This document shows, in pieces, positions 9,101 through 14,693 of a DNA stretch of 15,261 nt (positions are counted from its first letter, which is position 1; each line of letters begins with the position of its first letter). The notes below the pieces were generated by a model, which saw nothing but the letters and a program-made list of their open reading frames with translations, ran no database searches and was not told the DNA's origin. This stretch comes from Candidatus Eiseniibacteriota bacterium (GTDB lineage: Bacteria > Eisenbacteria > RBG-16-71-46 > JAGVPR01), in assembly GCA_020052115.1 (NCBI GenBank), contig JAGVPR010000265.1, positions 1 to 15,261 of the forward strand. The letters run 5' to 3'. Both the position numbers and the translations under genes were made by a program.

Positions 9101-9473
9101 GAACGGCGCGTGCCTCGAGGCGAGCGGCACGGTCCTCGTGGATCAGGTGGAGCCGGCCGTCACGGACGCCTCGGGAGAAGCGGGGCGGCTCTACAGCCGG
9201 TTCGTCCTCGAGGGAATCCGTCCGAATCCGGCGAGGCGCAGCGCGACCATCAGCCTTGGTCTACCAAGCCACGGGCAGACGAGCGTGGCCATCTTCGATG
9301 CCGGGGGCCGGCTGATCCGGATGATCGCGGACGGCGCCTATCCGGCGGGCCGGAGGTTGGTGACCTGGGACGGCCTCAACGCAGGCGGCAAGCCTGTGCC
9401 GGCGGGCGTTTACTTCGTACGGGCGGAGTTCGGCGGCACCGTCCTGCAGCAGCGGATCGTGATCGTCGAGTAG
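6141..9473 (+). CDS. Large Cys-rich secreted protein: PKD, alpha/alpha toroid, PKD x2, CARDB, sorting domain
   Basis: A 1110-residue secreted protein. Signal peptide 1-29 (hydrophobic core, then VWA-QS). First PKD-like domain about 95-185 (FDDGT, AHTYAQGG, LTVTDG). A second alpha/alpha-toroid domain about 195-555, with repeats such as NAAIQDGLRWMYLQ (200-213), GGWRYTVWYP (348-357), SDNSAVQWATIGLDAA (361-376), DGGYGYTWADYW (406-417) and FATTPWAVLIL (544-554). PKD domains about 560-665 (WLWDFDASNG) and 668-765 (YEWDFGGDGS, LSVVDSYGL). CARDB-like domain about 770-880 (DLSV start, VETDN end). A beta module about 895-1002 seen in FCB-type surface proteins (DPSSLMLNGT). A FlgD-like sorting domain 1020-1110 (NPARRSATISL, GRLIR, WDG, PVPAGVY). 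A DPDSNGNG loop (277-284) resembles a calcium site. About 26 cysteines follow residue 345 and almost none precede it. The role is probably surface binding or scaffolding; no catalytic motif is evident. Confidence 0.85.
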   Translation: MRRLFVLGLCASVALPIALLAVSAGSVWAQSRPQAIDVEQYIQQYRTERMPALEAPKNLQPPGSLFGAQAVPVVRVMPSSYEIGSYLAQNVDDPAAPYTWPGRTFIIWGRVDGGEGDPTQYRFQLDFDDGTAPVSGFLDGTAGRRHGYIAEAHTYAQGGPKTARLTVTDGVGQTAFRDIQIFVEPLTGNERDHDMLLRRNAAIQDGLRWMYLQHVFSGSWYSYAPHTAAAVAAFEMNKHYPDNNWETDIYAEFVRQGLEWIMLTLSSTAIDVEPWGDPDSNGNGIGIGGTQHGSAYEQGLIMYAIALSRDSSAVVQGGAFAGRTYKGILTDMVDLLAWSQGDSDYCEGGWRYTVWYPGCDSDNSAVQWATIGLDAAERPQNEFNVPAAAFVKPELQKWLNYSRCSDGGYGYTWADYWCNAAKTGSGMFSEYYCGLNIPDIHNPGLAPVIQGAMSVLDNNWCGYEHWPNLYAMYAIKKALADMKIELLNGTRDWYQDYCRFLLYGYTDPCGQGYDSWHQVINPAAPDLEGEGYWNGDWNWLGSPFATTPWAVLILSPGISCDLYAVGTASPQGACPGSAIGFDGRPSYSTCPDHQVVSWLWDFDASNGANIHNPDATGAQVVKSDGYALPPGQQSATYHATLWVIDQSPDPLVLPDTSATTVVVTVGVENHPPVACLNGPFTACVGEPIWLDACCSFDPDDGSGGCPRDSVVSYEWDFGGDGSVDLVTATCRPADPLVFYNETTMSIKLSVVDSYGLRSSQADVNLIWSSFRDLSVHSNEVVFDPPFPSCGTAVQICVPVHATVNGGAPPIAETKVKIYHDEVTFANLICSQTLTNLQNGQVVQVCCDWLIPDATAHNIIVVADAEGQVQECVETDNRASRLLECGACTGGPSLLLPTTWYLGWPDTDPGTVRWYLGGGGAFDVHDVDPSSLMLNGTIPTSGVVILPSFDGFEGAVLAARFPRGPAVHSIENPLPGQPATLVLSGRFLNGACLEASGTVLVDQVEPAVTDASGEAGRLYSRFVLEGIRPNPARRSATISLGLPSHGQTSVAIFDAGGRLIRMIADGAYPAGRRLVTWDGLNAGGKPVPAGVYFVRAEFGGTVLQQRIVIVE

Positions 9474-9482
9474 GGCAATGGA

Positions 9483-9513
9483 CGCCCCCGCCCGGGCCAT
9501 TCCGGGCGGGGCG
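9483..9513 (+). terminator. Strong GC-rich hairpin between genes, no T-tract
   Basis: CGCCCCCGCCCGG (9483-9495) pairs with CCGGGCGGGGCG (9502-9513) around a 6-base loop, with a single bulged C: 12 base pairs. It begins 9 bases after the stop of the large protein. No T run follows, so it may protect the upstream mRNA 3' end or partly attenuate transcription rather than terminate it. Confidence 0.45.
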
Positions 9514-9548
9514 ATCCGCGGCGATGCTGGACAGAGGAGAGTGAAGTC

Positions 9549-10139
9549 ATGAAGAGGAAGTTGCTGCTACTCGGACTGGTGGTGGCCCTGGGGGCGTGGA
9601 CCTCCGAGGCCGGTGCGCTCTCTGTGAGCTTGGCGGACCTGTATTTTCCGTCCTTCGGTCAGGCCAGGCACCTCGATCAGAGTTTCGAATACCTGGGGAG
9701 CCAAGGGAACGTGTACGACGGCGCCACGTTCACGGCCGGCGTCGCGCTTCTCAACCTCACCGTGCTCCCGACGCAGAACTGGGCCCCGGGCGACTACGAG
9801 TGGTTGAGCGTCTGGATTGACTGGGATCTGAGCCATACATGGGAGGCCGACGAGCGCGTGGTCTACCTCGAGGACGAGTGGTTCGGCGTGGGGACGGGTG
9901 CGCGGGATTTCGCCATCCCCATCCCCGGCGGCGCCAATCTCGACGAAACCTGGATGCGCGTGCGCTTCACCTTCGACGGCGCTCACGGAGCCGCGGGCGA
10001 TCTGTATACGGGGGAGGTCGAGGATTACCTCCTCGGGGCCGCCGCGCCGATCCCCGAGCCGTGCAGTCTCGCCTTGATCGGGATGGGCGGGCTGATGCTG
10101 GGGGCGATCCGCACCATCCGCAGGAGGCGTCACTCCTAG
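9549..10139 (+). CDS. GEVEDY-domain PEP-CTERM protein
   Basis: The ATG at 9549 follows GAGGAG with a 9-base spacer. The 196-residue product has a clear signal peptide (MKRKLLLLGLVVALGAWTSEAGA, cleavage near 23). Its body fits the GEVEDY domain: VWIDWDLSHTWEADERV (88-104), WMRVRFTFDG (135-144), TGEVEDYLL (154-162). The tail is a classical PEP-CTERM signal: PEP at 169-171, a hydrophobic segment 173-187, and an arginine-rich end (RRRR at 191-194). In known systems this tail is cut and processed by an exosortase (EpsH/XrtA family) at the inner membrane and the protein is passed to the outer surface. No exosortase is in the window. In the block it lies between the large toroid protein and the receptor genes. 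Family and signal calls are strong; partner and ligand are unknown. Confidence 0.88.
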   Translation: MKRKLLLLGLVVALGAWTSEAGALSVSLADLYFPSFGQARHLDQSFEYLGSQGNVYDGATFTAGVALLNLTVLPTQNWAPGDYEWLSVWIDWDLSHTWEADERVVYLEDEWFGVGTGARDFAIPIPGGANLDETWMRVRFTFDGAHGAAGDLYTGEVEDYLLGAAAPIPEPCSLALIGMGGLMLGAIRTIRRRRHS

Positions 10140-10196
10140 TCCGAGCAGGGCGCCTTGGCGGCGAATCGCCCGGCTGGAAGCATGAAGTTCGTATGC

Positions 10197-10269
10197 GCGC
10201 AGATGGGTCCGGCGGGGGTTTCCCTGCCGGACCTGCGCGTATGGTGTCCCGGCGGCAACGGCCGCCGGG
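10197..10269 (+). promoter_or_regulatory. Structured leader upstream of the first TonB-dependent receptor
   Basis: Two strong hairpins lie side by side in the 178-base gap before the receptor. The first runs about 10197-10239: outer stem CGCGCAG/CTGCGCG, an internal AUGG bulge, inner stem GTCCGGC (10207-10213)/GCCGGAC (10226-10232) with three further G-C pairs. The second has a perfect 9-pair stem CCCGGCGGC (10248-10256)/GCCGCCGGG (10261-10269) and loop AACG. Receptors of this type are often under riboswitch control, but I do not see the cobalamin riboswitch box GCCACTG or another class I know. It could be a regulatory leader or simply a processed intergenic structure. Confidence 0.45.
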
Positions 10270-10305
10270 CGCTGTGACGTCGCGCCCGGAGGGCCGCCGT
10301 CTCCC

Positions 10306-10312
10306 GGAGAGG
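10306..10312 (+). promoter_or_regulatory. Ribosome-binding site that sets the start at 10318
   Basis: GGAGAGG ends 5 bases before the ATG at 10318 and overlaps the in-frame GTG at 10312. The GTG therefore cannot be the start. Confidence 0.7.
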
Positions 10313-10317
10313 TGCAC

Positions 10318-12546
10318 ATGAACAGGCCCGCGAAGGCGGCTCGGTCGCTCGATGACAGGGCGCTGGGCGCCTCGACTCCCTGGACACCGCAGCGCCCGGC
10401 CGTCCGCGTGTCTTGGCCGGCATGCGTGGTGGCGATGGGCCTCAGTGTGGCCCCGATGTGCGCGGGAGGTGCGGATCTCACAGCCGCGCCCTTCGAGGGC
10501 GCGGCTGCCCAGGCCGACAGCGGCAAGGCCTACCTGCAGCCGGAGATCGTCGTGACGGGAACGCGAACTCCGTTCCTCAAGAGCCGGGTTCCGCGAAGCG
10601 TGGATGTCGTGACCCCGCAGGCCGTGGCGACCGCCGTGCTCGCCACGGTTCCCGACTTGCTCTCAATGGCGCCCGGCGTGCTCGTGCAGAAGACGACGGC
10701 TGGCGGCGGCAGCGTTTACCTGAGCGGCATGCTCGGCAATTACTGCCTGCTTCTCACCGACGGCATACGCATCAACAACTCGGCGCTTCGAACGGGTCCC
10801 AATCAGTATCTGAACACGCTCGATCCCGCCTCTGTGGAGCGCGTCGAAATCCTGCAGGGTCCCGGTTCCGTGCTGTACGGAAGCGACGCGTTCGGCGGGG
10901 TCGTGAATGTCCTGTCACCTTCCGCGCTCGCCGAAGGCATGGGGCAGCCGGATGTTCGGGTTCGGGCGCAGTACGGAGGGCCCGAATCCCGGCGCGTGGG
11001 GGCGCTTCGGCTGACCCGCCGCGTCGGGCACATGGGAATGCTGCTGAACCTCTCGACGGCGCGTTACCACGATCTCCGCGGCGGCGACACGACGGGTGCG
11101 CAGTCGCCCACGGGATACGAATCCCACTCGGGCGCGCTCAAGCTCTCCGTGCCCATGGGGGCGCCGGGGGTTCTGACACTCGCGGCCCAGCACGTTCAGC
11201 AGAACGATGTCCCTCGCTACGATCGCCTCTCGGGGGGGAAGGATCTGGAGCACGTATTCAATCCGCAGCGAAGGACGTTGGTTTACGCCCGGGCTCAGAG
11301 GCAGTTCAGTCTGGTCGGACGCCCGGAGGTCCAGGCGACCGTTTCCTATCACGACCAGGACGAAGGACGACGGTATGTGACGAAGTCCAAGCCGACGATC
11401 GCCGTGCGGGAGCGGGACCGGGTCGGGACCTGGGGACTGGAACTGCAGGGGCACTGGCGTGGAGAGGGCGGGGCCTCCTTCGTGACCGGGATCGAGACCT
11501 ACTATGACGAGATCCAGAGCGGCCGGTGGAAGACGGATCTCGAAACGGGCCATGTGTCCGGCGTTGCCGCGACCTTCCCCGACGGGACGAACTATCTCTC
11601 GTCGGCATGGCTCGCCCAGTGGAGCCGGCCGGTCGTTGGTCGTCTGGCGCTCCATGTCGGCGCCCGGCTCAACGTGTTCTCGATCCGTGCTCCGATGCCG
11701 GCCCCGTACAGAAGACTCTCGGAAAGCTACTCGGAGCCGACCGGTGAGGTGAGATTCCTGTGGGACGCCGGCACCGCTGCACTTCCTTCGATCTATGCGG
11801 GCGTCGGTCGGGCGTTCAGGGCTCCGAACGCCTACGATCTGACCGCGGTCGGCACCTTCAACGCCGGGATCGAGGCCCCGAACCAGGATTTGCGTCCGGA
11901 GCGCGCGTGGGCGTACGAACTGGGCGCGAAGCGCTCTGCGGGACGGCTGAGCTATCAGGGTCGCCTCCACTTTTCGGATCTCGAGGATCTGCTGGTCCGC
12001 GAGCCGGGCGAGTATCAGGGGAGCGATTCACTGGACGGCCAGCGCGTGTACGTGAAGAGGAACAGCGGGCGTGCGCGGCTCTGGGGATGGTCCGCGGGCG
12101 CCGGCTGGCTTCTGGTTGGGGGGCTCATGGCCGAAGCCAGCGCCGGATATGCTTGGGGACAGAACCTCAGCGATCACGAGCCGATGCAGAGGATCCCGCC
12201 GGTCTTCGGTCGCGCCGCTCTCGAGCGGACCTGGTCGCGTTGGGTGTTGGTCGCGGCCGTGGATTGGGCGCGTCCGCAGCGTAGGCTGTCCTCCCAGGAC
12301 GAGGCCGATACCCGGATCCCGAAGGGCGGCACGCCCGGTTTCGGCGTCCTTGGATTGACGTCGCGATGGAGGCTGCCGGGCGGTCTCGCGCTCGACGTGA
12401 GGGCGGATAACCTCCTCGACGCCGACTACCGGGTGCACGGATCCGGCGTCAATGCAGGGGGAAGGAGCATCGCCGTCGAAGTGCACTGGTCGCGCTTCGA
12501 GGGCCGCTCGGCAGCGTCATCCGCTCAGGTGTCGCCGCGGCTTTGA
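10318..12546 (+). CDS. TonB-dependent outer-membrane receptor (first of two)
   Basis: 742 residues. A signal peptide core lies at about 35-50 after an unusually long N-terminal region of about 30 residues. A TonB-box-like EIVVTG (76-81) leads into the plug: SVDVVTPQAV (94-103), VPDLLSMAPGVLVQ (111-124), LLLTDGIRINNS (144-155), LDPASVERVEILQGPGSVLYG (168-188, family signature) and AFGGVVNVLS (191-200). The rest is a beta-barrel of about 540 residues, enough for the usual 22 strands; late conserved elements are MQRIPP, IPKGGTPGF and NLLDADYRVHGSG. Such receptors import iron complexes, cobalamin, sugars or peptides with energy from TonB-ExbBD, which are not in the window. The last strand ends in WSRF but is followed by a 15-residue Ser/Ala-rich tail, which is unusual. 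The ligand cannot be assigned. Confidence 0.92.
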   Translation: MNRPAKAARSLDDRALGASTPWTPQRPAVRVSWPACVVAMGLSVAPMCAGGADLTAAPFEGAAAQADSGKAYLQPEIVVTGTRTPFLKSRVPRSVDVVTPQAVATAVLATVPDLLSMAPGVLVQKTTAGGGSVYLSGMLGNYCLLLTDGIRINNSALRTGPNQYLNTLDPASVERVEILQGPGSVLYGSDAFGGVVNVLSPSALAEGMGQPDVRVRAQYGGPESRRVGALRLTRRVGHMGMLLNLSTARYHDLRGGDTTGAQSPTGYESHSGALKLSVPMGAPGVLTLAAQHVQQNDVPRYDRLSGGKDLEHVFNPQRRTLVYARAQRQFSLVGRPEVQATVSYHDQDEGRRYVTKSKPTIAVRERDRVGTWGLELQGHWRGEGGASFVTGIETYYDEIQSGRWKTDLETGHVSGVAATFPDGTNYLSSAWLAQWSRPVVGRLALHVGARLNVFSIRAPMPAPYRRLSESYSEPTGEVRFLWDAGTAALPSIYAGVGRAFRAPNAYDLTAVGTFNAGIEAPNQDLRPERAWAYELGAKRSAGRLSYQGRLHFSDLEDLLVREPGEYQGSDSLDGQRVYVKRNSGRARLWGWSAGAGWLLVGGLMAEASAGYAWGQNLSDHEPMQRIPPVFGRAALERTWSRWVLVAAVDWARPQRRLSSQDEADTRIPKGGTPGFGVLGLTSRWRLPGGLALDVRADNLLDADYRVHGSGVNAGGRSIAVEVHWSRFEGRSAASSAQVSPRL

Positions 12547-12556
12547 CGGCGAAGGA

Positions 12557-12562
12557 GGAGGT
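12557..12562 (+). promoter_or_regulatory. Ribosome-binding site that sets the start at 12569
   Basis: GGAGGT with a 6-base spacer stands before the ATG at 12569, inside an extended AAGGAGGAGGT run. The open frame itself extends upstream to 12452 within the preceding gene, but that longer start would have no binding site and no signal peptide. Confidence 0.75.
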
Positions 12563-12568
12563 CTGCAG

Positions 12569-14653
12569 ATGAGGGGACAGGTCCGCGTAACGCCGGGTTG
12601 GACGCTGTGCTTCTGGGCGGCCGCTCACCTGTGTGCGATCGGCGCCGGCGTTTGCTCTGCGGAGGATTCGCGGGCGGGCGAGGCTATCTACGCCGTCAGC
12701 GACACGATCCTCGTGCAGGCGTCGAAAGTGCCGCTTCCGATCGCACGGCTCGCGGCCGGCGCAACGATCATTGACGAGGACGAGATTCGCGCATCCGGCG
12801 CACGGTCGTTCTCGAGCCTGATCGGGAACGTCCCGGGGTTCCACGTCTACGACATCGCGGGATCCGGCAGCCGTGAGGTCGTCGAAGCGCGGGGCTTCAC
12901 GTCCTTTGGTCAGACCAGCCATGTGCTGGTTCTCGTGGACGAAGTCCCGCTCAACGATCTCGAAGGGGATCGCGTGGATTGGGGTCTCGTAGACCCCGGA
13001 CAGGTCGAGCGCGTGGAACTCGTGCGCGGTCCCGCCTCCTTCGTCCAGGGAAACGCGTCCATGGCGGGGCTCGTCAACGTCGTGACACGAGCCCCTCGGC
13101 CAGGCCTCAGCGCCTGGGCCCGCGGCAGCGGCGGGAGCTTCGGCTCGTACGGGAGCCGGCTCGGGATCGGATGGGGGCGCGGCCGATCCGGCGCTGCGGC
13201 CTCCGTGCGGCGCGAGACGGAGGACGGCTTCCGACCTCACAGCGATCGGACGGCCCTGACGGGATACGCGCAACTCCGCGCCCCTGTCTCCTCGGAATGG
13301 GAGGCGCGCCTGCGGCTCTTGGCATCGCAGGTTGAACAGCAGGTGCCGGGACCGCTCCCGGATCCGCTCTGGAGAGAACACGCCGGCACGGTGCTGACGG
13401 CAGAGGATGATCGGAGAGAGGAGATCGCCCGGCCGTCTCTCGAAGTGCGGGGCCGGGTGCGGAGCAACATCGAGATCATGCTCGGCGTGACGGCCGATGT
13501 CCGCGATGTCCACGCGACGGAGACCGTCATTCCCGCGGGCACACTCGATCGAATCTCGCGCGGGCGTTCGGGGAGCACCGAGGGACGCGTGCAGTGGAGT
13601 TCGCCCGTTTCGGGCGTGCGCACGTGGCTCCTCGGCACGGCCGGCGGGCGCGGCAGGCTCCGTTCGAGCTACTTCTCCACCGGAGGAGCGGACAAGGTGG
13701 GAGCCGGAACGGTGGACCGGCAGAGCGGTGCCGTGTTCACGTATCTCCAGTCGTCTCCATGGAGGAGCTGGGTGTTTTCTGCCGGACTTCGCTGGGACCG
13801 CATCCACTCGGAGCAGAGCGGCGACCTGGAGGCCGGCGCGGGAACGGAGAGCGACGCCGCGACGTTTTCGGCGTGGAGCCCGGCGTTTGGGCTGACGAGG
13901 GAACTGCCGCACGGGGGAAACGTCTACGCCTCCGTCGCCGGCTCGTTCAAGGCGCCCACGCTCGAGCAGCTCTACGATCAGCGTCCCTACGTGTTCGATC
14001 CCGATGGACCGGGTCCGGCGCCGGTCATGACCCTTCGCATCTCGAGCGACGCGCTCGAGCCTCAACGAGGATCGCACGTCGAGGCGGGGGCCCGACTTCG
14101 GCCTGCCTCCTCCATCGCACTTGACGCCGGGGTGTATTACGCCGGGTCGCGGGATGAGATCGGCTTCGATCTCTCGCGTTTTCGCTACGCCAATATTGAC
14201 AAGAGCACGCACGCGGGGCTGGAGAGCCGCATTGTCTTCGCACCGATCGAACCGGTGAAGGCCGTGCTCGGCTACACATGGACGAGCGCGCGCTTCGACG
14301 GCGGCGAGAATGACGGGAAGCAGATCAACAACGTTCCGAGGCACGGAGTGACCGCGAGGCTCTCCTTCGAGCGTCCTTCGATGGGAAGCGTGACGGCCAC
14401 GTGGGCGCGGTTCTGGGATCAGTGGCTCGACGAATCGAACCGGTACGAGATCCCCGCGTACGCCACTCTCGACCTCGCTCTCGTTCTCCGGCGCGGCCCC
14501 GTTCGGCTCGAGGCTTCCTTCCGGAACGTCCTCGACGAGCGCTACGCCCCCGGCGCTTACCTCACCGTGGATGAGATGGGGCAGGACCTGCCGCTCTACT
14601 TCCCGGCGCCGGGACGCCGCTTCGGGGTTGCGCTGAGCAGCGAGTTCTTCTAG
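12569..14653 (+). CDS. TonB-dependent outer-membrane receptor (second of two)
   Basis: 694 residues, starting 22 bases after the previous stop, so surely co-transcribed. Signal peptide 1-31 (hydrophobic WTLCFWAAAHLCAIGAGVCSA). A TonB-box-like DTILVQA lies at 45-51. The plug domain shows ATIIDEDEIRASGARSFSSL (69-88), LIGNVPGFHVYD (88-99), HVLVLVDEVPLND (117-129), VDPGQVERVELVRGPAS (about 140-156) and MAGLVNVVTRAP (about 164-175). The barrel follows and ends with a terminal phenylalanine (GVALSSEFF), the usual signal for insertion by the BAM complex. Close to the barrel end is NVLDERYAPGAYLTVDE, the common last-strand region. The plug differs clearly from that of the neighbouring receptor, so this is not a recent tandem duplicate. 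The ligand is unknown; the shared operon suggests the two receptors serve related ligands or conditions. Confidence 0.92.
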   Translation: MRGQVRVTPGWTLCFWAAAHLCAIGAGVCSAEDSRAGEAIYAVSDTILVQASKVPLPIARLAAGATIIDEDEIRASGARSFSSLIGNVPGFHVYDIAGSGSREVVEARGFTSFGQTSHVLVLVDEVPLNDLEGDRVDWGLVDPGQVERVELVRGPASFVQGNASMAGLVNVVTRAPRPGLSAWARGSGGSFGSYGSRLGIGWGRGRSGAAASVRRETEDGFRPHSDRTALTGYAQLRAPVSSEWEARLRLLASQVEQQVPGPLPDPLWREHAGTVLTAEDDRREEIARPSLEVRGRVRSNIEIMLGVTADVRDVHATETVIPAGTLDRISRGRSGSTEGRVQWSSPVSGVRTWLLGTAGGRGRLRSSYFSTGGADKVGAGTVDRQSGAVFTYLQSSPWRSWVFSAGLRWDRIHSEQSGDLEAGAGTESDAATFSAWSPAFGLTRELPHGGNVYASVAGSFKAPTLEQLYDQRPYVFDPDGPGPAPVMTLRISSDALEPQRGSHVEAGARLRPASSIALDAGVYYAGSRDEIGFDLSRFRYANIDKSTHAGLESRIVFAPIEPVKAVLGYTWTSARFDGGENDGKQINNVPRHGVTARLSFERPSMGSVTATWARFWDQWLDESNRYEIPAYATLDLALVLRRGPVRLEASFRNVLDERYAPGAYLTVDEMGQDLPLYFPAPGRRFGVALSSEFF

Positions 14654-14693
14654 AGAGTAGGACTCGGCGGCTCGGCGGCGTGGCGGCGATCGC

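Noticed and set aside
10153..10182. Possible extra promoter before the receptors (TTGGCG, 17 bases, AAGCAT).
   Set aside because: The -35 matches at four of six and the -10 at only three of six positions. This is expected by chance in a region of this length.
10140..10317. Cobalamin riboswitch before the first receptor.
   Set aside because: The gene type invites it, but the conserved GCCACTG box and other core segments are not visible in the leader.
14654..14693. A bidirectional terminator between the two convergent genes.
   Set aside because: The 40-base gap shows only repeated GGCGG triplets and no inverted repeat with a T-tract on either strand.
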